This document shows, piece after piece, positions 8,403 to 15,000 of a stretch of DNA of 15,000 bases. The DNA is from Botryococcus braunii (taxonomy: Eukaryota; Chlorophyta; Trebouxiophyceae): assembly GCA_002005505.1 (NCBI GenBank), contig MVGU01001897.1, positions 5,001-20,000 on the forward strand. Reading direction: 5' to 3'. Each line of letters starts with the position of its first letter. The first letter of the stretch is position 1. The notes below the pieces were generated by a model. That model saw only the letters and a program-made list of their open reading frames with translations. It ran no database searches and had not been told where the DNA came from. The position numbers and the translations under genes are program-made.

Positions 8403-8773
8403 CTAGAGAGACAAGTGTGTAATAATTGGGAAGTGGTCTGATCCCCTCACCTCTGATTGCACTTCCATTGATTGAATGCATGGTAAAAGTGTATTGGAAA
8501 CTAAGACGTGGTCCGGCCTCGTCGGGGATGACCGTTGTGTGGCCTTAAAGGTTGCTGGCATATCTAAGTCCCCCACTATCTTACCAGTGCAGATTGATAA
8601 GTTTGTCTCTGCCGCCAGCTTCACCATAAGCTTCCCCCCACGATTTTGGCCCATATGTGTCCCTTGCCCCGGTGCTGTAGATGATGAGGCATATTCCACA
8701 TGGCCATTAAAGTCCCCTCCCATGAAAATATGAATAACATCCCCCTCTAATTCATTAATCTTTCCAGACAACT
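8403..8773 (-). CDS. Element B AP-like endonuclease, C-terminal half (truncated)
   Basis: About 122 codons open from the insertion point of element C. Counting from the first LSGK codon, visible motifs are GGDFNGH (D20, N22), RPDHVLVS (85-92) and GSDHFPI (110-116; D112, H113). These are the late catalytic motifs of the exonuclease/endonuclease/phosphatase fold used by LINEs to nick target DNA. The early motifs with the metal-binding Glu are absent because the gene is cut at 8773/8774. The frame begins just after a TAA inside the LTR, so no genuine start codon is present. It ends at TAG 8403-8405, followed by CTA GCT ATG in the same frame as the RT. Confidence 0.85.
8769..8773. repeat. Candidate target-site duplication of element C (left copy)
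   Basis: The five bases CAACT lie directly against the 3' LTR end and belong to the interrupted endonuclease of element B. Ty3/gypsy integrases usually duplicate 5 bp. The partner should lie right after the 5' LTR, predicted at 15109-15113, outside the window, so it is unconfirmed. Confidence 0.5.
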
Positions 8774-9034
8774 TGTAGCGTTAACTAAGCGGAAGAGGTT
8801 TTTATGAGACAGTGAGACGTTCGTGGTGTGCAACGAAAGAGTGTTACATGATTGATTCGCAAGCCCACTCTTAAACCCAGGGTGGGTTGAATTATACTGT
8901 ACTGCCTCAGACGCGTAGTCGGGCAACCGAGCGAACTACCTGAGCGAGGTTGTACTGCGAACCCAGATCACATGGCAAGTCAATGAGCAATGCCAAGGAC
9001 CATACTAGAGCATTATACCCTAGGAAATGCTACA
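8774..9034 (-). repeat. 3' LTR of element C (261 bp)
   Basis: The left boundary is set by the start of identity with the 5' LTR (TGTAGC at 8774 and 14848). The right boundary is set at GCTACA (9029-9034): it mirrors TGTAGC as a 6-bp terminal inverted repeat, and a clean polypurine tract lies directly outside it. Read on the minus strand, the LTR starts TGTAGC and ends GCTACA. It contains a TATA-like GTATAATTC (8889-8897) and an A-rich CATAAAAA (8799-8806) that could serve as a poly(A) signal. Identity with the visible 5' LTR part (8774-8926 against 14848-15000) is complete. Confidence 0.85.
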
Positions 9035-9050
9035 TGCCCTCCCCCTTGGC
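9035..9050 (-). other. Polypurine tract (PPT) of element C
   Basis: On the minus strand GCCAAGGGGGAGGGCA directly precedes the 3' LTR start TGTAGC. An AAGGGGGAGGG-type tract touching the LTR is the usual plus-strand primer of LTR retrotransposons. Its position fixes the LTR length at 261 bp. Confidence 0.8.
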
Positions 9051-9124
9051 ATAAGCTATGAGATGGTGTTTATGGCAATGGGGCCACAAAACGTAAGACA
9101 GGGGCATCACGAACCCTGCTTACT

Positions 9125-9157
9125 GTAACTATAGATAATCACACCTCCTATAGTTAC
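9125..9157. repeat. Perfect 10-bp inverted repeat, 13-nt loop
   Basis: GTAACTATAG (9125-9134) is the exact reverse complement of CTATAGTTAC (9148-9157). It lies in the 3' untranslated region of element C and would form a stem-loop in its RNA. Confidence 0.6.
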
Positions 9158-9647
9158 CAAACCAGCAAGTCAGAGGATGAAGTCCACAAAGCAATTTAGC
9201 ACGACACAGACGAGGGACTCATCTGCTCAATGCTCGAATACCTTAACATTCTAAGGACTATCGTCTGCAAGGCGGATCCTCTAACTTAGGGGACGAACTC
9301 TCTAGACAGCACTCACACCAGTGATGAAACAATTAGGTTGAGTCATTAGACTAGCACTTGTCCAAACCTTAGGTCCAGTTACCCTGCACTGCAGTGTAAC
9401 CTTCGCTTGAGGTGGCTTTCCAACTAAAGGCATAAGGCATATCGTCTAGAGCAGCAAGCTATACACAACTAACTGCCACATAGTGTATCTCATGGGTAAG
9501 ATACTAAAGCAAGTCATGCAGACACGGAACTACAATTTGCAGCTACACTGCCACAGCAAGTGCATCACAAAATGGAGCCGTGGGTCAAGGAAACATAACC
9601 CATGCAAAGCATATGAACAAGAGACATGCATGCAACCCAATTCATGA

Positions 9648-9688
9648 TCCCTCTCCCTCCCAGACCCTTCCACCCTCCCTCCCTCTCA
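9648..9688 (-). other. Second purine-rich tract of element C
   Basis: The plus strand is almost pure pyrimidine here (CCCTCTCCCTCC, CCCTCCCTCCCTCTC), so the element RNA carries a long G/A run about 100 nt after the pol stop. It is not next to an LTR end, so it is not the main PPT. It could be an extra plus-strand priming site or a simple-sequence expansion. Confidence 0.5.
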
Positions 9689-9789
9689 GATCCAAGCTGG
9701 CTGGCGAAGTTCAAGGGTCATCAGCCGCAAATGGCTGGAAAAGTCTCAAGGCCGCAAGTGGCTCAACAAGGGATGCCCGCAAGTGGGAC

Positions 9790-12700
9790 TTAAGAAAGGA
9801 CTGGGGCAGCTGCCACGTCGTCTGCCAAGTGGCGAACATGGGCAAGGGGCTCCCAAGTGTTCTCAGTCTCATCATAGCCCATCCATTTGACCAAATACCG
9901 CCAAGACTTTCCAACCCTCTTTTTAGCAATGATGGCCTCAACTTCATAAACGCCGCCACGCTTATCTGCATACAAAGGAGGTGGTGAAGTAACAGTCACT
10001 GGTACAGATGAAGACACATAAGGCTTCAGCTGGGAAACATGAAACACAGGATGAATGTTCACAGTCTCAGGCAAAATAAGTCTAAAAGCACGAGTACCAA
10101 CTGCTGCAGCAATAGTAAAGGGCCCAAAATACTTAGCTGATAGTTTTGACGAGAGCCCAGGTGAAAGCTGGTTCTTCCTTGCAGCCAGCAACACCTGGTC
10201 CCCCACCTTGAAAGGGTGGTCTCGTCTCTTTCTATCTGCATAAGACTTCTGCCGTTGCTGTGCAGAGGCAAGATTAGACTTGGCACTTTTCAAGGCAGTC
10301 TGCAGCCCCTCAACCCACTCAGACACAGCAGGATTTGCAGAACGTGAAGGAACAGCAGAAGACAAGGGAGTAAGGGGATGGCGCCCGTGATTCAGGAAGA
10401 AGGGTGTCTGCAGTGTGGAAGCCTGGAGAGAGTTATTGTAAGCAAACTCCACCATGCTTAAATACTTGCACCAGTCATCCTGTCTCGGCCCCACAAACCC
10501 TCTTAACATGTCTTCCATGGTCCGATTCATTCTCTCTGTCTGCCCGTCTGTCTGAGGGTGGTAAGCAGTAGACATAGCAATCTCAGTACCCAATAATTTA
10601 ACAAAGGCCTTCCAAAAATGGCTAGTGAACCTCGGATCTCTATCACTCACAATGGAGGTAGGCATTCCAAATCTCACAAAGACCCTGTCTATAAACAGTT
10701 GTGCAAGTTGAGGTGCATTGATGGTTTTAGTGCATGCAGCCAAGACACACAACTTAGAAAACCTATCCACAAATACCACAATAGAATCAAACCCACAACA
10801 GACAGGTAAATCAGTCACTAAATCAAGGGAAACGCTCTGCCAAGGTCCATCTGGAATGGGCAGTGGCTGAAGCAAACCATAAGGTACGGCTCCAGTTCCT
10901 TTAGTGCGCTGGCAGGTGTCACAAGACCTGCAAAAGTCCCTGACTGATGAGCTGAGACGTGGCCACCAAAACTCCCTGCACACTAGCTCATACATCTTGT
11001 TAATACCAAGATGGCCAGAAAAGGGTGTGGTATGGCACTCTCTCAGCACCTTCTCTCTCAATGCATCAGGTACATAGACCTTCCCTGATTGCACAGAATA
11101 AGGTACAGAGTCCCTCAATACCAAAACACCTTCATCCACAAGTTTAGCAACTGTGGGATCAGAAACACAAAGCAAGGCAATCTCTTGTAAGAGAGAAGAG
11201 ACAGCAACAGAGGAGACATGCATCACTGCAAGGTCAACACGCCTAGACAAGGCATCTGCAACCACATTATCAGTGCCTTTAACATACTTTATATCAGGCA
11301 TAAACCTCATAATCTCAGTGAGCCAACGTTCCTGCCTACTAGTCCTAACAGGAGCAGTCAGTAAGTACTTTAAAGCCTGCTGATCAGTGTGTACAGTAAA
11401 CTTAGCACCCAGCAATAAATGTTTCCATTTAAGCAAAGCATGAACAAGAGCCAATAATTCTCGGTCATACGGGGCCAACTTCCTCTCAGGGGGCTGGAGT
11501 TTCCTGGACTCGAAGGCGACGGGCTGCAGTCCCTGGCCTTGATCCTGCTGCAAAACAGCACCCACAGCAAAGCCTGAGGCATCTACATGTACAACAAAAG
11601 GTTTGTCTAAATCAGGCATCAACAAACAAGGAGGAGAAGAAACAAGATCTTTCAATGCAATGAAGGCTTCCCTCTGGGGTCCCTCCCAGGTCCAAGGCAC
11701 ATCCTTCTTAAGCAACTCAGTCATAGGATAAGCAACATCTGCAAAATGGTCAATAAAAGTGTCATAGTACTGTGTCAACCCAAGGAACCCTCTCAACTGT
11801 GACACATTACAAGGAGTGGGCCAATCCTGAATGGCAGCAACCTTCCTAGGATCCACCTTAATCCCATCCGGTGTCAACAGGTGCCCAAGGTATTCCACCT
11901 GCTTGGCAGCAAATTCACACTTAGACCTTTTACAGTAAAATTTATGTTCCCTCAGCACTGACAAGACAGTTCTCAAATGCTCCATATGTTCTGCAACGGA
12001 TTTAGAATAGATAAGGATATCATCTAGGTATACCAGTACAAATCTGTCAAGAAAGGGAGCCAAGACAGAGTTCATTACAGCCTGAAAGGTGGCAGGTGCA
12101 TTAGTCAATCCAAAAGGCATCACAGTAAATTCATAATGGCCATAACGGGTCTTAAATGCAGTCTTTTCTATACTGTCTTCATGCATACGTATCTGATGAT
12201 AACCAGAAGCCAGATCAAGTTTAGAAAAGATACAACTACCATGAAGTTGTTCAAACATCTCATCAATTCTAGGCAAAGGATGCTGGTTCCTAACAGTAAT
12301 CCTATTCAAAGCTCTATAGTCAATACACAAACGCCAACCACCATCCTTCTTCGGGACGAACAGGATAGGTGCACCAAAAGGGGAAGTTGATGGGCGGATG
12401 AAGCCTCGCTCCAGGAGCTCCTGTAACTGCGCACGAAGTTCAGCAAGCTGAGCTCCAGACAATGGATATATACGAGAGGCTGGAGGAGTTGCGTCCGGCT
12501 CCAATCTGATATGGTGGTCTCCAGCACGAGAAGGAGGGAGGCCTTCAGGAAGTCCAGACAGTACATCCTTAAACTCCTGCAAAAGCTCCTCCAACTCTGG
12601 CACATTGTGTGCATCAGTATCTGGACTGTCAGTCACTGCATTTAATTGAACAACATAGATTGATTCACCCAACTTCACCATCTCTTCTACTTCCATAGAT

Positions 12701-13695
12701 GAGATCACATATTCTGGCATGCCTGACCTCTGACACCCCAACAATACATGTGTTTTGTTGTCATGAGTCAAGGACACAGCATTCAATTTCCAATTAACAA
12801 CTGGGTTAAAAGCAGTGAGCCAAGGTTTGCCCAAGACAAGATCATAATACATCAACTCAGTAGGGAGGCAGGTGACTCTAAAACCCAATGTCCCAACAGT
12901 CAGGTCAGTTGACACACTATGTCCTACCATAGATGTTCTCCCATCAGCCACTCTTACAGTAACATGTGAACTCAAAGATTCAGTGGGAAGGGCAAGCTCC
13001 TGCACAAGTTTATCATCAATAAAATTTGCAGATGCTCCACTGTCTAACAAAATCCTGACAGTCCTCCCAGCAAGAGTTCCCTCAAACTCAATACAAGTAG
13101 CTGAAAGATCAGGACCATCCACAATGTGTCTACTGTCTAGCTGGACAAAAGAGTCAAAACAGGTTGCAGGCAGTGGCTTCTTCTTCACACCGAGACAGCC
13201 AGACTGTACCAAACAACTAAACAAGGGCAAGCCTGTATGGGAATTGCAATGGGGTGTGCACATAGTGGTGGAAGATAAACCCAATGCAGCCAAAACAGTA
13301 GCCGAAAGTAGCAATTCATGTGATTGCTGTGAAGTAGTCCCTTCCAGCACCTGTCCACAGTGACTTGAACAAGAAAGCACAGTCAATCTGGTCCCTGGTA
13401 ACAACTGTGACACAAGCTGGCTGACAGAATCCTCTCTATCACTACTATCAACAAACAAAACAACATGAGCATCACTATCAATAAGGTGAGGAGCTGCATC
13501 TCTCTTACACATGCTCTCAGGACTAGCTAGGTCACTGGCAGAGGGGGATGTCTGAAACTCTCTACACAAACCATGCCCACCTACAATATGGGTCATGAAA
13601 TTATGGTAACAACTGTGGAAATAATTCTGCAGATGACCAAGCTCATACAAAACAGGAATACCATACTGGGGCTCTGAACAGTTGGCTGGCATCAT
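9790..13695 (-). CDS. Pol polyprotein of chromovirus element C
   Basis: 1301 codons without a break. Residues 1-200 are an unassigned region with scattered Cys and His. Protease: LLDSGASANFID with DSGAS at 218-222. RT: GFIRPSTSPFGAPILFVPKK (431-450) and YLDD (556-559). RNase H: VHVDASG (D705), E746, HTDQQAL (D771) and ADALSRR (D814). Integrase: zinc site H888-x6-H895-x29-C925-x2-C928, catalytic D958, D1018 and E1054 with the standard 35-residue spacing between the last two, then a GPY/F-like KYFGPF (1188-1193). Chromodomain: about 1249-1287, with Y1250, W1271 and Y1274 in the aromatic-cage positions of HP1-type domains. All catalytic residues looked for are present. The start is the first of two adjacent ATGs; an in-frame TGA lies 9 nt upstream. 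The frame is +1 relative to gag, 43 nt after the gag stop, so translation must reinitiate or use a spliced message. Confidence 0.95.
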   Translation of the reverse strand: MMPANCSEPQYGIPVLYELGHLQNYFHSCYHNFMTHIVGGHGLCREFQTSPSASDLASPESMCKRDAAPHLIDSDAHVVLFVDSSDREDSVSQLVSQLLPGTRLTVLSCSSHCGQVLEGTTSQQSHELLLSATVLAALGLSSTTMCTPHCNSHTGLPLFSCLVQSGCLGVKKKPLPATCFDSFVQLDSRHIVDGPDLSATCIEFEGTLAGRTVRILLDSGASANFIDDKLVQELALPTESLSSHVTVRVADGRTSMVGHSVSTDLTVGTLGFRVTCLPTELMYYDLVLGKPWLTAFNPVVNWKLNAVSLTHDNKTHVLLGCQRSGMPEYVISSMEVEEMVKLGESIYVVQLNAVTDSPDTDAHNVPELEELLQEFKDVLSGLPEGLPPSRAGDHHIRLEPDATPPASRIYPLSGAQLAELRAQLQELLERGFIRPSTSPFGAPILFVPKKDGGWRLCIDYRALNRITVRNQHPLPRIDEMFEQLHGSCIFSKLDLASGYHQIRMHEDSIEKTAFKTRYGHYEFTVMPFGLTNAPATFQAVMNSVLAPFLDRFVLVYLDDILIYSKSVAEHMEHLRTVLSVLREHKFYCKRSKCEFAAKQVEYLGHLLTPDGIKVDPRKVAAIQDWPTPCNVSQLRGFLGLTQYYDTFIDHFADVAYPMTELLKKDVPWTWEGPQREAFIALKDLVSSPPCLLMPDLDKPFVVHVDASGFAVGAVLQQDQGQGLQPVAFESRKLQPPERKLAPYDRELLALVHALLKWKHLLLGAKFTVHTDQQALKYLLTAPVRTSRQERWLTEIMRFMPDIKYVKGTDNVVADALSRRVDLAVMHVSSVAVSSLLQEIALLCVSDPTVAKLVDEGVLVLRDSVPYSVQSGKVYVPDALREKVLRECHTTPFSGHLGINKMYELVCREFWWPRLSSSVRDFCRSCDTCQRTKGTGAVPYGLLQPLPIPDGPWQSVSLDLVTDLPVCCGFDSIVVFVDRFSKLCVLAACTKTINAPQLAQLFIDRVFVRFGMPTSIVSDRDPRFTSHFWKAFVKLLGTEIAMSTAYHPQTDGQTERMNRTMEDMLRGFVGPRQDDWCKYLSMVEFAYNNSLQASTLQTPFFLNHGRHPLTPLSSAVPSRSANPAVSEWVEGLQTALKSAKSNLASAQQRQKSYADRKRRDHPFKVGDQVLLAARKNQLSPGLSSKLSAKYFGPFTIAAAVGTRAFRLILPETVNIHPVFHVSQLKPYVSSSVPVTVTSPPPLYADKRGGVYEVEAIIAKKRVGKSWRYLVKWMGYDETENTWEPLAHVRHLADDVAAAPVLS

Positions 13696-13738
13696 AAACA
13701 GGACTCACACTGCTGTTTTACCAAGGAAGACCCACAAA

Positions 13739-14776
13739 TCAAGTAGTACTTGACTTGCGCTTGGGTTGTCTGAGCTCTGGATGCAATTTCCAGCAACGCT
13801 CTGCTGCGTGTCCTGCCTTGCCACAATGTGCGCAGGGCTGCGCAGAAGTTTTTGTCGGGCCTGGTGACTTGGAGTCAGGGGAGAACTTTGGAGCAGGGTT
13901 CACAGGCTTAGACGGTCCTGGAAGGTCTGATATTGTCACAGCATGCTTGAAGTGGTCTTCCAAGGTCTGGGGATACTGTAGGGAGATGCTTTTCTGAAGA
14001 TCAGCCCTGCAGCCAGCCAAAAATAAGTGACACAAAGTCTCTTCTGCAAATGCCTTTGGAACCTTTGACCTCAATGCATTAAATGTTGCAATATAGCTTC
14101 GCATGTCAGTCTTTCCCTGTGAGAGACTCAGCAACTGCTCTAAATGCCTCTTATGCAGCTCTACAGGCCTAAAAGCAGCAGTAAGTGCAGTCACAAACGA
14201 TTCCCACGTCCCATAAGCAGCAAGACTCCCTGAAGCAATTAACTTAAACTGCCCAGTCCACCAATCCAATGCTTTTCCTCGCAAAAACATCGCTGCCACC
14301 TCTACAGACCTCCTCGTCTGTAGATCTACATCGTACGCACGCAAATACATCTCGGTTTGCATGAGCCATGGATCCAACTTCATTGGATCTCCCTCAAACA
14401 CAGCCGGATCCGGGAATTTAAGAGAAGGCTTCCCTGAACTGGTGGACGACGCTGATGCCGGTGCCGGCATGGACGTTGGCACAGGCTGAGGCGCCACCAC
14501 TGGTGCAGGCTGAGCCAGCGCAAGCTGAATCACTTTCTCTAACCCATCTATGATGTTTTGAGTCGGCGTCGGAGTAGGGGCAAGCGAAGGAACACCAGAT
14601 CCACTAGCAACGGCTAGTTGCGGCAGAGCACCGATGTCTTGTAAATGCCTTATCATAACAGCAGGATCTACAGCTGATAAGTCTACATCTTCATCATCCT
14701 GAAGATCTAAAGCTGGATCTTGCTCAATAGGGCTACGAGCACGGGCTCTCGAACCGGAACGCGGATGCCGCGACAT
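13739..14776 (-). CDS. Gag capsid protein of element C
   Basis: 345 residues. The first 120 are Pro/Ala/Ser-rich and acidic (DDEDVDL near 28-33), likely disordered. Residues about 120-285 form the retrotransposon Gag capsid region, with KFPDPAVFEGDP (120-131), ALDWWTGQF (169-177) and the helical MRSYIATFNALRSKVP (225-240). A CCHC zinc knuckle C315-x2-C318-x4-H323-x4-C328 then binds RNA, followed by a basic tail (QPKRKSS). Gag packages the element RNA into cytoplasmic particles. The ATG lies about 54 nt after the PBS, a normal short leader. It ends in TGA (13739-13741) and does not overlap pol. Confidence 0.92.
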   Translation of the reverse strand: MSRHPRSGSRARARSPIEQDPALDLQDDEDVDLSAVDPAVMIRHLQDIGALPQLAVASGSGVPSLAPTPTPTQNIIDGLEKVIQLALAQPAPVVAPQPVPTSMPAPASASSTSSGKPSLKFPDPAVFEGDPMKLDPWLMQTEMYLRAYDVDLQTRRSVEVAAMFLRGKALDWWTGQFKLIASGSLAAYGTWESFVTALTAAFRPVELHKRHLEQLLSLSQGKTDMRSYIATFNALRSKVPKAFAEETLCHLFLAGCRADLQKSISLQYPQTLEDHFKHAVTISDLPGPSKPVNPAPKFSPDSKSPGPTKTSAQPCAHCGKAGHAAERCWKLHPELRQPKRKSSTT

Positions 14777-14829
14777 AATGAACTGCGAGAGAAAAGGAAA
14801 CGCACCACGAACAACGACAGGGAACTAAT

Positions 14830-14846
14830 CCTTGTCGCCGATACCA
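14830..14846 (-). other. Primer-binding site (PBS) of element C
   Basis: On the minus strand TGGTATCGGCGACAAGG begins one base after the 5' LTR end. It would pair with a tRNA 3' end ...CGCCGAUACCA. The implied acceptor stem ends in U72, so the first base is A1. An A1:U72 pair is typical of eukaryotic initiator Met tRNA, and TGGTATC equals the first seven bases of the plant initiator-Met PBS. The tRNA identity is inference; the position is as expected. Confidence 0.75.
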
Positions 14847-14847
14847 C

Positions 14848-15000
14848 TGTAGCGTTAACTAAGCGGAAGAGGTTTTTATGAGACAGTGAGACGTTCGTGG
14901 TGTGCAACGAAAGAGTGTTACATGATTGATTCGCAAGCCCACTCTTAAACCCAGGGTGGGTTGAATTATACTGTACTGCCTCAGACGCGTAGTCGGGCAA
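14848..15000 (-). repeat. 5' LTR of element C (partial, 153 bp visible)
   Basis: Begins TGTAGCGTTAACTAAGCGG as in the 3' LTR and matches 8774-8926 at all 153 positions. With a 261-bp LTR, the missing part would run to 15108. The part in the window is the promoter-proximal and U5 half (the right half of the element's LTR as read on the minus strand). Confidence 0.95.
14963..14971 (-). promoter_or_regulatory. TATA-like box in the 5' LTR
   Basis: GTATAATTC on the minus strand lies about 115 bp before the LTR end and about 190 bp before the gag ATG, a suitable place for the core promoter driving the element RNA. The same sequence occurs in the 3' LTR (8889-8897). Only the motif and position support it. 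Confidence 0.3.

Larger units (their letters stand above)
5747..8773 (-). mobile_element. Element B: APE-type LINE, 5' part displaced by element C
   Basis: LINE-type element transcribed to the left. On the minus strand it starts abruptly at 8773 with the second half of an apurinic-endonuclease-like domain, followed by an RT and a C-terminal CCHC finger. The first half of the endonuclease and any ORF1 are missing because the Ty3/gypsy element C sits directly against base 8773; they are expected beyond the right edge of the window. Breaks: an in-frame TAG at 8403-8405 between endonuclease and RT, and a probable 1-nt frameshift near 5860-5870. The 3' end below 5747 is undefined. The clade is not settled; the APE endonuclease plus YADD excludes the R2 type. 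Confidence 0.88.
9051..9789 (-). other. 3' untranslated region of element C
   Basis: About 740 bp between the pol stop (TAA 9790-9792) and the PPT. No credible protein is encoded. It holds a perfect 10-bp inverted repeat (9125-9157) and a long purine-rich tract on the minus strand (about 9648-9688). A noncoding tail of this size between pol and PPT is known from various LTR elements and may carry packaging or export signals; nothing here proves a role. Confidence 0.6.
8774..15000 (-). mobile_element. Element C: Ty3/gypsy chromovirus, nested in element B
   Basis: LTR retrotransposon on the minus strand, right end outside the window. Right to left: 5' LTR (partial), PBS, gag, pol with protease, RT, RNase H, integrase and chromodomain, a 3' untranslated region of about 740 bp, PPT and 3' LTR. 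The order RT-RNase H-integrase places it in Ty3/gypsy rather than copia, and the C-terminal chromodomain makes it a chromovirus. The visible LTR parts are identical over 153 bp, and gag and pol have no internal stops, so insertion was recent. Full length is predicted at about 6.3 kb (8774-15108). No envelope-like frame was found. Confidence 0.95.

Noticed and set aside
3306..8405. Reassigned genetic code with TAG as a sense codon
   Set aside because: TAG breaks both LINEs, but the long intact gag and pol frames contain no internal TAG over more than 1600 codons, which would be unlikely if TAG were a common sense codon.
9541..9547. Alternative 3' LTR end at AGCTACA
   Set aside because: It also mirrors TGTAGC, but no purine tract adjoins it; the GCTACA at 9029-9034 has a textbook PPT directly outside.
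9644..9690. LTR end next to the long polypyrimidine run
   Set aside because: The adjacent TGAATT has no inverted match to the known LTR end, and the 9034 boundary fits better.
14707..15000. 97-codon minus-strand frame across LTR and leader
   Set aside because: It covers LTR, PBS and the start of gag in another frame, with no protein motif.

Overview
The window is eukaryotic repeat DNA made of three retrotransposons, all on the minus strand. No host gene, rRNA or tRNA gene is recognisable. Nothing fixes the species. A chromodomain Ty3/gypsy element, an APE-type LINE and a restriction-like-endonuclease LINE side by side would suit a green alga or another repeat-rich protist, but that is inference.

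Layout from low to high coordinates. (1) 1-917 is AT-rich DNA without a gene, holding short tandem repeats and palindromes. (2) About 1137-4583 is element A, a GC-rich non-LTR retrotransposon of the R2/HERO/Utopia-like type: N-terminal zinc finger, reverse transcriptase (RT) with YLDD, CCHC knuckle and C-terminal PD-(D/E)XK-like endonuclease. One in-frame TAG splits it, and two compensating frameshifts at homopolymer runs disturb the endonuclease. (3) 4590-5746 is noncoding DNA between A and B. (4) About 5747-8773 is element B, an APE-type LINE: the C-terminal half of the endonuclease (EN), one in-frame TAG, then an RT with YADD and a CCHC finger, and a likely 1-nt frameshift near the C terminus. 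(5) 8774 to beyond 15000 is element C, a Ty3/gypsy chromovirus with 3' LTR, PPT, Pol, Gag, PBS and the start of its 5' LTR.

Element C is inserted inside the EN domain of element B, so C is the younger. The visible 153 bp of its 5' LTR are identical to the 3' LTR, and gag and pol are uninterrupted, so it inserted recently and may still be autonomous. Gag would form the particle. Pol supplies protease, RT, RNase H and integrase, and the C-terminal chromodomain would steer integration to methylated-histone chromatin. From the 261-bp 3' LTR, the missing LTR end is predicted at 15108, followed by the second target-site copy and the other half of element B.

I found no new defence or metabolic system. 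The points most worth checking are the gag-pol layout of C with its roughly 200-residue pre-protease region, the stop-plus-CTAG context between EN and RT of B, and the paired homopolymer frameshifts in the endonuclease of A.
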